A DNA stretch of 64,000 nt. Source: Homarus americanus. Its lineage: Eukaryota > Arthropoda > Malacostraca > Decapoda > Nephropidae. The notes beneath the pieces are model-generated. The model made no database searches, was not told where the DNA came from, and saw only the letters and a program-made list of their open reading frames with translations. Numbering within the stretch: the stretch's first letter is position 1; each line of letters opens with the position of its first letter. Shown here one piece after another: positions 13,392 through 23,579 of this stretch. The stretch covers positions 1,370,626 through 1,434,625 of the forward strand of contig NW_024720773.1 of NCBI RefSeq assembly GCF_018991925.1, read 5' to 3'. The translations under genes and the position numbers were made by a program.

Positions 13392-14325
13392 CAGGAACTT
13401 TCTTGACCATCGTATCTGCATTCCGTCTGAGTGGCTCACGCTCCTCACCAGCCTGCTCAGGGCTTGGATGTTGGAAGATGGACACACTGGTCCCATGGAA
13501 GGACGTTTTGGCCGTAGTCGCAGTGGGGTTGTGGTCAATGTTGTCCATTGCTGAAGTCGTGAACAACTGCTTCCTCAAGATCGGTGGACACACCACTTCA
13601 TCTTCCACGTACTGGCATACAACTGCTTCTCCTAGCTGGGCTGATAATTGTCGATGAGCTGCCTCTTTCTTGTCTTAGCAAACACAGACATGCCGACGTA
13701 GATAGCAAAAGGTGTCTCATGGTCCTTGGAGTGTCTGTGGATTTGTGTTCCTACCTTGTAGTTGGCAAAGCAGTTGTACTGTAAGAGCTGTGACATAGCA
13801 AGGTCAGACTTCGATGCGCCATGCCGGAGTTGGGATTTGATATCTGCACCATGTTCGATCATGCATACAAATTGAAGCAGTGATGGTGGAACAGCCTGTT
13901 CAATGCATCCTTCATGAAATGTACTGCTGAAGTGTGACTTGTGCTGAAGCATGTCCCGTCGTATCATCCCAGCAGCCTTGGCCAGATGGATTGCGTCACC
14001 GTATTTGCTTGCTTGTGCCAGGATTGAGCCAACATCCTTCTCAAAGGCCAGTAGGATATCTCTTCCTTGGTGATGAGCTTGCAGCTGGGGGATGTGAAAA
14101 AGCAGCTGGTCCTTCAGTCGAGTAGCATGAACATCGGGCGATCCAACACCCAGCTGCTCAAGTCTCTGTCTGTAGAGTGTGACCAGGTCAGCAAGTCTGA
14201 ATATTGGTGGTTCAGTACCTTCACTAAAAGTCTTCATCTGAGTGATGTAAGTGACCAGTTCAGAGAAAGCAGTTGGGTATGCGTCCTTGTTCGGATGAAG
14301 CTCTTGTGCTTCTTCTTGCTCATGA
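13392..14325 (-). pseudogene. Nuclease-like family copy B, N-terminal segment
   Basis: The reverse strand from about 14325 reads KDAYPTAFSELVTYI, then after the ATG at 14237 PPIFRLADLVTLYRQRLEQL, VHATRLKDQLLFHIPQLQAH, GRDILLAFEKDVGSILAQA, then VPPSLLQFVCMIEHGADIKS, ETPFAIYVGMSVFAKTRKRQ and, after a break near 13632, VVCPPILRKQLFTTSAMDN with IDHNPTATTAKTSFHGTSVS (13369-13608). This N-terminal half regularly precedes the acidic-motif segment in this family. It ends abruptly at about 13392 where the inverted central segment begins. The frame upstream of 14355 belongs to a different element. Confidence 0.6.
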
Positions 14326-14344
14326 GCATTTCGGTGTGTTCTTT

Positions 14345-15490
14345 CTCGGTTGTACAGGCTGTGCGAGGATCGAGGTAATGATGTGGACGTTGTCTCTTGG
14401 TTGACTGTGTTGCAGTGCCTGCATGCCCGTTTTCGAGTCCGTGTGAATTATGATGGACTTATTGTGCTGTGTTGCAGCGTGTTGTAGGGCCTTTGAGATT
14501 GCTACCAACTCTGTTTGTTGGGTGGAGCAGTCATTGGAAAGTCTCCATAGGAGGGTCTGACCTTGGGTGTAGAAGGCTTTTCCGGATCTATGATGTTTTG
14601 GGTCCACCGAGCCGTCTGTGAAGTATGATGCTGCATCAGCCGGTGTCTCGGTGGCTATGGCTTCCTTAATTATTCTTTTGAGGTCCTCCTTCTGGAGGTT
14701 GGCTTTGCTATCATCTACTTCGGTGATTTTGAATGTGGCTGGTGGAGGGCTCCATGGTGGTGGAACTACATAATCTGTCTAGTATGTCTTGGTTATTCTT
14801 GATGAGTGTTTCTGCTTGCAGGTGCCTGATGACCTCTCTTGCCTCGTGCGACCAGGTGGCCCCTCGCACTCTGTGGTCGAGGTGGAGGGAGGCACTGATT
14901 CGCGTTTTGAGCTGTGGGCTTATCTGATCTGCAGATTTTTGCGAGGAGTCCGGCTGTCACCTGCTTGACTCGTACTGCCAGGGGTGGTAGTTCAGTTTCC
15001 ATTTACAAATTGCAAATTCTGGTCCACATGGGTGCTCCGAGCATGGTCCTGAGAGCATAATTTTGGATAACTTCTAGCTTAGCTATCTGGTCTTTTCTCA
15101 GTCCAGTGCGTGCTGGAGCTCTGCAATCTACCAGCGATCTGATGGCGGCCGTGTAGTAGGCTTTGAGCACATGGAGGTTTGCTCCTGCGGTTGTGCTGGT
15201 GAGCGACCTCATTATATTGTGTCTGCTCTTCGTCCTGTGCCTGAGATACTCGAGTTGCGGCTTGAAGGTGAGTTTCTGGTCGAACCAGATTCCAAGACAC
15301 TGGTGGGTGTTGGTCCAGACTACCGGCGTGTCTCGAATCGAATTGATGGGTAAAGAAAAGTTGTAAGAAAACTTTATCCACTGGTGCGTCGATTGGAGAT
15401 ACGGGAAATGGACTTGAAAATTATGGTGGACTTTGGAGGGACTTGGGAAAGTTGGGGTTGGTGGATAGTGCAAGAGAAAGGTGAGGAAAT
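14345..15490 (-). pseudogene. Non-LTR retrotransposon 3' fragment (RT thumb and RNase H)
   Basis: Reverse-strand remains of an ORF2. The RT C-terminal region has LGIWFDQKLTFKPQLEYLRH (about 15290), LKAYYTAAIRSLVDC (15140) and KLEVIQNYALRTMLGAP (15070), followed by ELPPLAVRVKQVTAGLLAKI (about 14995). RNase H has a DGSVDPKH-type start (about 14610), a STQQTELVAI block with the catalytic Glu (about 14520) and HTDSKTGMQAL (about 14430). The last RNase H Asp-containing motif and everything after ITSILAQ are missing, because the copy B N-terminus begins at about 14350. Truncated at both ends; jockey/I-group by domain content. Confidence 0.65.
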
Positions 15491-15884
15491 TTGAAAATTA
15501 TAGTAGGTTGATAGATCTTGGGGCTCAATCCAAGTGCTTCTGTTATTATTATCCTTGTCTAACTCTTCGTCTAACCTTAAACCAACTAGGCTTCCGGAAC
15601 ATTACTCGTCCGCAAGTCAGGACTGCCTACACTAAAATACATTTTCTGAAAGTTGGCTTTTCCACATTCAAAACATTATAATTTTTCTATTTAATAAGAT
15701 AATTGGTCACTATTTTGTTGTGACTATCCACTGAAGATTATGTTGATTCTTATAAGTGAAGGTCGAGCAAAATAAAAATACTTCTAACGTTTCGTCAGAA
15801 ATAATTTGTTTCGAGTTATCGGGGGTATTTTCACTTTTCGATTTTACTTAGGAGAGTACGGTACAAATTCGCAGGGATATACTG
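15491..15884. other. Spacer, no gene recognised
   Basis: AT-rich complex sequence between the RT fragment and the Tc1-like transposon. No family match seen. Confidence 0.4.
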
Positions 15885-15886
15885 TA

Positions 15887-15912
15887 CACTCGCACCAAAA
15901 AGTATCGGTGCA
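15887..15912 (+). repeat. Left terminal inverted repeat of the Tc1-like element
   Basis: Begins CACTCGCACCAAAAAGTA and ends CGGTGCA. It pairs with 16617-16642 over 26 bases with a single mismatch at position 9 (C versus A). Confidence 0.85.
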
Positions 15913-16150
15913 GGGTGAGATCGACTACTTCCGATACGATACGTATCCACTGTGATATGTTGGGAAGGTTGGTAAGTGTATCCTCATAACCCCCCCCCCC
16001 CCACTAGGTGTTGCCATATGGCTGACAATCAGTGTGTTTGTTTCCTCTTTTCGGATTGTTGCTTTGTGTCCACTAAATGATGAGCGAGGGTTCGGTCTCG
16101 GTGAACGTGGGTATAAAACAGAGGCAATATGAAGCAGTAGAGATCTACAC

Positions 16151-16616
16151 ATGCCAGACGACATAGAAACCTCAGAGGGAACACGAGGAGCTATCATTGC
16201 CCTTCATAACGAAGGGTTCGGCGTCACAGATATTAGCCGGCGGATTGGTGTCCATAGGAACACCGCTGCACGATGGATTCGGCTATACCTCGAAACTGGT
16301 GCTACAGACGACAGGTCTCGGAGCGGCCGTTCACGCTGCACCACCCCTCAGGACGACCAGGTTGAGTGGTTTATTTGGTAGCATAAATTAATGTGGCAAT
16401 ATTCACAAGTATCACAAATAATTTTGTTAACAGGGAGCTCCTCATATTTCATACTGTCTATTTATCACTTCCCGACCTTATTTATAACGGTTTGTTTCAC
16501 TTGACCAGGCCATAGTAGCTGCTCAGCAGGATTACAGGGCTGCCAACATACGGCTGGAACAACTCGCTTTTCCCAATTCCTATCGTCACTGGTCTCAAAT
16601 TGTTCACACTACAGTA
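16151..16616 (+). pseudogene. Tc1-like transposase N-terminus with intron-like insert
   Basis: ATG at 16151. The first 70 codons form a Tc1-type helix-turn-helix: TRGAIIALHNEGFGVTDIS, RRIGVHRNTAARWIRLYLET, then GATDDRSRSGRSRCTTPQDD. The family normally continues '..AIV.A....', and that continuation (AIVAAQQDYRAANIRLEQL) is found only from 16509, after a 148-base interruption (16361-16508) that starts GT and ends AG. The DDE catalytic domain is absent because the element closes with its right inverted repeat. Binding of the terminal repeats is the family role; this copy cannot be catalytic. Confidence 0.75.
16361..16508 (+). other. Intron-like or inserted segment in the Tc1-like transposase
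   Basis: Removing these 148 bases (GTTGAG...GACCAG) rejoins TPQDDQ to AIVAAQQ in frame. It has GT-AG ends, but the donor is weak and GACCAG occurs at both borders, so a small insertion with a 6-bp direct repeat is an equal alternative. Confidence 0.5.
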
Positions 16617-16642
16617 TGCACCGATACTTTTTGTTGCGAGTG
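16617..16642 (-). repeat. Right terminal inverted repeat of the Tc1-like element
   Basis: Reverse complement of 15887-15912 with one mismatch, followed by TA at 16643. Confidence 0.85.
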
Positions 16643-17914
16643 TACATTGTTTCCTTTTACTTAGCCAATCACCAAAAGTGTCAATGTCACGTGATACTCG
16701 CCTACGGGGAGGGGTCAAAGGGGCAGTGCCCTCCTGGAGGAGGAGGTTAGGTTAGGTTAGGTTTTGTTATGTTATGTTAGGTCAGTCATGCATACTGATA
16801 TTTTAAAGTCGTTAGGTTAGGTTTCATTTTCTTGTAAGTTTTTACTCCATAATTACCCTATACCTTAAAGTCCTGCCCACTTTGTGTGATCAAAATCGAA
16901 ATTGAAAAGAACTCGAAAAATATAAATATCCGACGAAAATGCAATAGAGAACAGCTTTTTTCTATATTTCCTTAAATAGAAATTAATATAAAGTTCCATG
17001 GATGGTCACTACGAAATATTAAACAGATATTTTTAATGATCTAAATTGCCATCTAGGGAAGGTTAAATTTGTTGATGCTCAGTTAGAAGTAATGGCTTGC
17101 CAAGATTAGGTTATAGTATATTTGGATTCCATAAAAATTTATTGTGGTCAGTATACATCTTTATGTTTCTACCTAAACAAAACAAAGCTCTATTCTAAAA
17201 AAAAATTAATAAAAATACAAACATGTCAGGCACACTTGTAAACATTTACCCAAGGTTGCAGCCAAAACTTGAACTTTTTGAAATATAAGTTACGGTATCT
17301 AAAATAGTATTAGATCACACCAACCTTCATTGTTAAGAAGATTCCGTTCAGTATATGTGTTTCAGCATCAGAAATCCTTGAGCTGCTGGTTACTGGTAGA
17401 TTTATATCAGGTATGTCATCTGATTTCAGATCTCAGTCAGTTATGGCAAGATCACAGCCCAATAATTCTTGTTTAAGATTTCCATCTTCTGTTCACTCCT
17501 AAAATGTTGTTCACATGTCTCTGCATTCTTCCCATAAATTAAGTCTGCTGTACGGTAACATTGTACCTTTATATCCTTTTTTTCTACTTTGGAAATGAGT
17601 GACATATTTTAATAGCGTCTTTCCCTGGAGTACTGTACACCCAAACATGGCACACACTCTTGGTCATCCCATCACTTAAATATGTTATTATTGGTTAAAA
17701 ATCTTTTGTTTGTTTGTGCTCGCCCACGTTCTACTTGCAGTTATAGTCACCTGGTTATAAGATATATCTTTGCACCAAAATACACAGTTTTTTATTGGTT
17801 TAAACCTGAATATTTGTACACCATCACGTGCTCCAACTGGACACCAGGAGGAGAAACTGCTTCACGAAGCTACTCGACCCCAGTGAGCACCGTTTCAAAA
17901 CCAGTTTCCTATCC
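16643..17914. other. Spacer, no gene recognised
   Basis: AT-rich sequence. At 16744-16764 there are three GGTTA units, like the arthropod telomere repeat TTAGG, followed by variant GTTAT units; this is too short to call a telomere remnant. The rest shows no family I recognise. It ends at the left target-site duplication of the next element. Confidence 0.4.
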
Positions 17915-17927
17915 GACTATGAGACCA
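17915..17927. repeat. Left target-site duplication of the truncated jockey/CR1-group element
   Basis: The 13 bases GACTATGAGACCA here are repeated exactly at 20235-20247, just after the poly(A) tail. Confidence 0.85.
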
Positions 17928-20234
17928 GTTTTCCACCCCTAACACTATTCATACTCAATTTCTGCCCCCTTAGGGTCTTCTGATCACAATCTTATTTATA
18001 TTAAATCAAACAAGGCACGACCACCTCCCCCACCCCCCACTAAATGTCAACTATGGCTCTATTGGAGTGCAAACTGGCAATCCTTGCGAGAATTCTTCTC
18101 CGACTTTCCTTGGTATGAATGTTGCTTTACCACTCAGGACTCCTCAGTATGTGCTGACAGCATTGCTGGGGTTATACAGATTGGTATGAGTGCATTTATC
18201 CCATCTACCAAAACTTTCACTTTACAATCATGGTGTGATCGCTCCTGTTCTCATGCACGTAGGGAGAGAGATAGGGCATACCGAGTTATGAAATTCTCTC
18301 CTCCTATTACCCACTCCTCTTGCATTGCTTCTTGGAATCGTTGTAAGGCTATTCTTCATAGGGCCAAGCGGAATTTGATGAAAAGAAAGACAGCTGTCCT
18401 GACTAACTCTTCTTCTAGTAAATCCTTCTGGTCCTTAAACAAAAACATCTGTAATAACTTGAGCACTCCCTCTTTTCCTCCTCTCTTCCGACCTGATAAC
18501 TCTATGGCCAACTCTCCTCCTGATGAAGCCAATCTCTTTGGCTCCTTATTCTCCACCTTAGACGATTCCAACTCTATCCCTCCTACTTCTGCTCCTCCTA
18601 CTGAACCAATGCACTTTCCTATAATCTCCACTCGTAGGGTTGCTGGTTGGATGTGAGTAAGGCTCATGGACCGGACGGAATACCCCCTCGTGTTCTGAGG
18701 GAGTGTGCTGAAATTCTAGCCCCTGTGCTTGCTCGCCTCTTTCGCCTCTGTCTCAAATCCCAAACTTTTCCTTCTTCTTGGAAGCATGCCTTCGTTCAAC
18801 CCATCCCGAAAAGGGTGACCATTCTAATCCCTCTAACTATCGCTCCATTGCCCTAACTTCATCCCTCTCTAAGATTTTTCGAAACTATCTTAAACTCCCA
18901 TTTTCTCCGTCACCTTGAACGCCATTCTCTTTTGTCGGATTACCAGTATGGCTTTCGTCAGGCGAGATCTACTGGTGATCTGTTCTCCTACTGCATCCCT
19001 CTTTGATCATCCTCTCTTAGGGATTATGGGGAAACTTTCGTCGTGGCCCTCGACATCTCCAAGGCATTTGACAGGGTATGGCACAAGTCTTTGCTTTCTA
19101 AACTTCCCTCTTATGGTTTCTCTCCCATACTTTGTTCTCTATTTTCTAGCTTCCTTGAGAACCAATCCATGGCAGTTGTTGTCGAGGGATCTCTCTCTCT
19201 CTCTTTCTCTTCCAATAGTGGTGTCCCACAGGATTCTGTTCCTTCACCTCCTCACCTTCCTTATTTTCATCAATGATTTATTTCACACTACGACTAATTC
19301 TGTCCATTCTTACGCTGATGATTCTACTCTTCACTCTTCTTCACATTTTTCCCTTCCCCCTAATTTTCAAACTAGATCTGTTTTTAGAGCTGATATAATT
19401 TCATCTATCAATGCGGATCTGTGCAGCATTTCCGAATGGGGAGGAAGAAACTTGGTTAAATTCAATAGTAATAAAACTCAGCATTTACCAAATACACTTT
19501 CCAAATTAGATGATCCCCAACCAATGACATTTCAGGACGCTATCATTCTGTCAAGTTCTAAAATAGATATGCCAGGTCTCACCATTTCACATAACATTTC
19601 ATGTAAGCCACACATCCACAACATTGGTAAAGCTGCCTCCCGAAGGCTAGGAATGCTGTACAGATGCCGTAGTTACTTCACTCCTGAGCAGTTGCTTCAA
19701 GTTTATAAAGGATTCATTCGTCCTAACTTGGAGTACTGCTCTCATATCTGGGGTGGCTCTTCTTATTAACTCTCCTCCTTTAGTTGATTATCTCTCCTCC
19801 CTTTCTCTTCGCCGCAATGTTGCTTCACTCTCTCTCTTTTACAGGTACTTTAACGGGCAATGTTCGGTGGATTTGGCATCCTGTGTACCACCGGCAAGGC
19901 CGTGGGCTCGCAACACTCGTCCTGCCCGCTGTGCCCACAGTTTCTCTGCGGCTGTTGGTCACATTAGAATAACCTGTTATAGTACATCCTTCTTTCCTCA
20001 CACAACCAAACTGTGGAATGCTCTGCCTTCTTCTGTGTTTCCATACTCTTACAATTTGTCTCATTTCAAAAAGCTGGTTTTCCGGCTTCTTCGTGGTGTA
20101 GATTAATATAATCTATCTATTATCTATCTAATTTTAATTTCTTTTTACTCTTATTTTTCCCTCCCTAGGCCCCGTTGTGGGTCGATGACATGTGCCCTGG
20201 TGGGGTATTGCCCGTAAAAAAAAAAAAAAAATAT
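17928..20234 (+). mobile_element. 5'-truncated jockey/CR1-group non-LTR retrotransposon
   Basis: A 2.3-kb insertion flanked by an exact 13-bp duplication and ending in a poly(A) run (20215-20231). It begins inside ORF2, at the end of the endonuclease (PLGSSDHNLI at about 17970), as expected from incomplete reverse transcription. The RT follows in several frames. After the stop at 20106, a short 3' UTR contains TATC repeats and a GC-rich segment before poly(A). Confidence 0.85.
17940..20106 (+). pseudogene. ORF2 remnant (endonuclease end, linker, RT, C-terminal domain)
   Basis: After the endonuclease SDH motif, the linker has SLREFFSDFPWYECCF (about 18084) and FWSLNKNICNNLSTPSFPPL (18425). 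RT: SKAHGPDGIPPRVL (18653), FPSSWKHAFVQPIPK (18770), VALDISKAFDRVWHKSL (19040), SGVPQ (19219), FINDL (19265) and the catalytic YADDSTLHSS (19312). The thumb/C-terminal region includes LLQVYKGFIRPNLEYCSHIW (19690), LRRNVASLSLFYRYFNGQC (19805) and SFFPHTTKLWNALPSSVFP (19990). Frameshifts occur near 18656, 18830-18915, 19235-19270 and 19770. This 'WNALPSSVFP' ending is common in arthropod jockey/CR1-group elements; the precise clade is not settled. Confidence 0.8.
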
Positions 20235-20247
20235 GACTATGAGACCA
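20235..20247. repeat. Right target-site duplication of the truncated element
   Basis: Exact copy of GACTATGAGACCA at 17915-17927. Confidence 0.85.
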
Positions 20248-20944
20248 AGGCATCGAGGTAAGTGTATCTGCCTGGTAAACTGAGTCTCTGTTATGCGGCT
20301 TACGGTGTTTCTCTTCTCCCGGGTTGTGGACGACGAATTGTATTAAGGGCGACTGCTGGTGGTGTTGTGTTGGTTTGATGGTAATGGACTAAGGCGTTAA
20401 TCCCTGGTTCCTTGTGGTTGGCCATCGCAACCTAGACTTGCTACCTGAGCTGCCATTTTCTATCAGGTTTTTGTGTTGTTGTCCATAGTAGGTGTATTTA
20501 ATGTTTAAAGTAGGAATAATTGGGTAATATTCTATTGTGTTTTGAGAAAAATGCTTACTTGTTACTTTTGTTTTGATAATTGCATATTTGGCTTTACTTA
20601 TGCTATTTAATGTACCTAATTAACTAACTTAATCAATACTTAATATAAATGTCATTAAATTACTTAGTTTACATGATAATTTTGTTATCCCTTCCATAAC
20701 TTTAATTTGTCTGTCACAAACAGTGATTCTTGTGTGTGTGCTCCTCATTTGCTGCATCCACGTATTTCAACCCCTAGATTATTCACTCTGTATTTTTACT
20801 TGTCAACTTTGCCTTTCTTCAATGTTGTGGGTAGCAAGGAGGGACATACGGAGGAGCATACGCGACGTTATATTCCAATACGCTGACTTACTGAGGTGGC
20901 AAGAGGGTCAGGCTTTGTGCCGACCAGGACCTTAGTGTTTGTGG
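20248..20944. other. Spacer, no gene recognised
   Basis: Complex AT-rich sequence, continuation of the locus interrupted by the retroelement. Nothing coding recognised. Confidence 0.4.
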
Positions 20945-21640
20945 GGTTGATGTGGTTTTATGGACTGGGTTTATGTGGTTTTATGGACTGGGTTTATGTG
21001 GTTTTCTGGACTGAGTTTATGTAGTTTTATGGACTGGGCTTATGTGGTTTTATGGACTGTGTTTATGTGGTTTTATGGACTGGGTGTAGTTTTATGGACT
21101 GGGTTTATGTGGTTTTATGGACTGGGTTTATTTGGTTTTATGGAGTGAGTTTATGTGGATTTATGGACTGGGTTTATGTAGTTTTATGGACTGGGTTTAT
21201 ATGGTTTTATGGACTGGGTTTATATGGTTTTATGGACTGAGTTTATGTGGTTTTATGAACTGGGTTTATGTGGTTTTATGGACTGGGTTTATGTAGTTTT
21301 ATGGACTGGGTTTATGTGGTTTTATGGACTTTATGTAGTTTTATGAACTGGGTTTATGTGGTTTTATGGACTGGGTTTATGTGGTTTTATACTGGGTTTA
21401 TGTAGTTTTATGGACTGGGGTTTAGTTTTATGGACTGGGTTTATGTATGGTTTTATGGACTGGGTTTATGTGGTTTTATGGAACTGGGTTTATGTGGTTT
21501 TATGAACTGGGTTTATGTAGTTTTATGGACTGGGCTTATGTAGTTTTATGGACTGGGTTTATGTAGTTTTATGGACTGGGTTTATGTAGTTTTATGGACT
21601 GGGTTTATGTAGTTTTATGAACTGTGGATTTACGTGCTTT
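20945..21640 (+). repeat. Minisatellite of 23 bp (TGGACTGGGTTTATG type)
   Basis: About thirty units built on GGACTGGGTTTATGTGG followed by TTTTAT. G/T-rich on the forward strand, with ATGTGG/ATGTAG/ATATGG variants and a few shortened units. Degenerate copies continue to about 21740. Confidence 0.9.
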
Positions 21641-21743
21641 GTGGAGTGTGGGTTTGTGTGTGTATAGGGACTGTGGGTTTATTGTGGTTTAATGGTCTGG
21701 GTTTGACTCTGGGTTTATGTGGTTTATGGGCTGTGGGTTTATG

Positions 21744-21786
21744 TGTAGTGTAGTGTAGTGTAGTGTAGTGTAATGTAGTGTAGTGT
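21744..21786 (+). repeat. (GTAGT)n pentanucleotide microsatellite
   Basis: Eight or nine tandem GTAGT units with one GTAAT variant, directly after the degenerate end of the 23-bp array. Confidence 0.9.
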
Positions 21787-21829
21787 ACAAGAGCAGTACC
21801 CTGGAGCGTTGACCTCTGACCTTTGTACT

Positions 21830-22855
21830 GTTGAGCAACCTTTTCTACATCCACAGTGCAGAAGATCCTGACAGACATGTAGTCCAGCCACTCTAGCTCT
21901 TTTTTGTCCGACTCCCATTCACTGGAAGCTCGGGAGCAGCGATCATCATCTGGGCCGGCAGTGACCAGCCCGATAAGCCGCTTCTTGTGTCGGAGGAAGA
22001 CCTTCCATTGTTCTAAGATGTCTTCCTACTATAGCTTCGTTGACACATTGTAGGCTGCTGGTATGGTCATAGAGCAACACTATAGATAATGTTCCTTTGG
22101 CTCCAACCCGCATTGAATGGATTCTGGGTTAGGTCTAGCGGCTAAGGCACTGCCGGTATCGTAACACATTCCATGTATTCCATGAATTCCATGTAGCCTT
22201 CTTGTCCCTGCCTCTATACCATGTAACTGTGGGCTGCTAAGAACCGAAAGTTCTTGCCGGCACCAAAGGCAATCAAGTGTTCAGAGATGTTGAGGCGTTG
22301 GGCAGATGTCACTGTTAGAATTGACACATCTATATCAACTGTGAGTACTGACACCCTAGTATACCCTTGTTGAACAATATCCTGCAGATGGAGTGTATTG
22401 ACCTCCTCGTAAGTGTCGGAGCAAGATTTGAAACATCTCTGAGCTGAGCACCCAACACTTCCGTGTGGTGTGTGCTGATGACCTTCTGGTAGCGTATCTG
22501 GTTGCCGCCCTGGTTACTAAAAGAAAAAACAGCTTGACCATCTTGCCTTCGATGTGGAGAAACTCCAGCCAGTTTCCAGGAACTGCAATAGATGGCTCCA
22601 CATATCTCCTAACTCCGTTTCCCTTCTGACTCGTGTTTCAGCCTTAAACAGTCACCGAAGTACAGTAGTCACCCCACACATTTCTGCTTGGATGTTGCAC
22701 CTGGGGTGTGATGTATGCCAGGAACTCTTGTGTTACATACTCAAAGAATGTCTTTTCAGAGCTAGGACGTAGCAATGTGGCGATTTCAGCCCCATCAAGG
22801 ATGATATCATCAGCGGTGAGGCTGAGGGGGATTCTCTGGTGAAGGACTCAGACCC
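21830..22855 (-). pseudogene. Nuclease-like family, copy C
   Basis: Reverse strand, several frames. From the N-terminal side: ADDIILDGAEIATLLRPSSE and KTFFEYVTQEFLAYITPQ (about 22830-22720), VEPSIAVPGNWLEFLHIEGK (about 22600), then in shifted frames VDIDVSILTV (about 22335), LIAFGAGKNFRFLAAH (about 22275), ATWNSWNTWNV (about 22195), LLYDHTSSLQCVNEA (about 22075) and GLPPTQEAAYRAG (about 22000). This is the same order as copy B: DG motif, WxxFL, D-x-D, AFG-x-GK, GKK-x-W, LYDxTS, PPT. The E/D-x-A-D-T block is lost to frameshift and the Cys cluster is not seen. Its upstream edge abuts the hAT remnant. Divergent from B, so an independent older copy. Confidence 0.55.
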
Positions 22856-23579
22856 TTCCACAGGTTCTGTTTCTCAGGGATGTTTTCAAAAGCTTAAGCC
22901 TGATAAAAGACCTTTCACTTTTACACACTGAAGGCGGTGCTGTCAAGAATAGCCTGAAAACTTTTGCCACATGAGGAAATAACTGATACCTTCTTTGAGC
23001 ATTTAGTACACAATATGGGGCTGAGCGAATATTTTTTTCTACACTAGGACGCTGCTCCACATATTCAGAAAAATGAATGTTGAATACTTGTAATTCAACT
23101 CGGAAAAATTTGCTGTCAGGTATTTCATATGGATGAGTTTCTCACAGATTTTTCATGGCCTCAATAAAGCTTTCTGAGACATAGTCTGCAACATTGGGAT
23201 CAAGAACATCCGCAACATATTTGAATGAAGATTTCAGATTTTCACATTTTGAAGTAAACACAGAAATAATTATATCTAAAACTGAATTCATATCCTTACA
23301 ATAATAGGAATACTAATTATACTGAACACTAGAGTTTGGATTATCATAAATTTTGGGGCTGTTCTCTTTGACGGTAAACTCTCTCCACTCTTCTTCATCA
23401 ACATCAATATTTTTTGCAAAGTTGAGTGCAGCCTCCAGCAAATGTTTCTGAGCCTCATCATCATTCCGTATTGACTGAAGTATTTTCAATGTAATTTTCA
23501 CAGAGATAATAGTTCCAGAAACATCTATATCCTCAGTTTGCATCACATCTACCATGTGCTTAGTTTTGTTTAAACGCAA
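22850..23579 (-). pseudogene. hAT-type transposase (ZMYM-like) C-terminal remnant
   Basis: Reverse strand, 23579-23313: TIISVKITLKILQSIRND and ALNFAKNIDVDEEEWREFTV; 23060-22850: QLFPHVAKVFRLFLTAPPSV and CKSERSFIRLKLLKTSLRNR. The 'FLT.P.SV..SERSF..LKLIKT.LR' block is the conserved C-terminal dimerisation region of hAT transposases and of ZMYM proteins derived from them. The catalytic part upstream is broken or missing, and the end is replaced by copy C of the nuclease-like family. Confidence 0.65.

Larger units (their letters stand above)
15887..16642 (+). mobile_element. Internally deleted Tc1-like DNA transposon
   Basis: Bounded by 26-bp terminal inverted repeats (15887-15912, starting CACTCGCACCAAAAAG, and 16617-16642) that differ at one position, and flanked on both sides by the dinucleotide TA (15885-15886 and 16643-16644), the standard Tc1/mariner target duplication. 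At 756 bp it is too short for a full transposase; only the N-terminal DNA-binding part remains, so it is a non-autonomous deletion derivative. A poly(C) run lies at 15990-16002. Confidence 0.85.

Noticed and set aside
16744..16764. Interstitial telomere remnant (TTAGG)n
   Set aside because: Only three units followed by variants; such GGTTA runs occur by chance in arthropod DNA.
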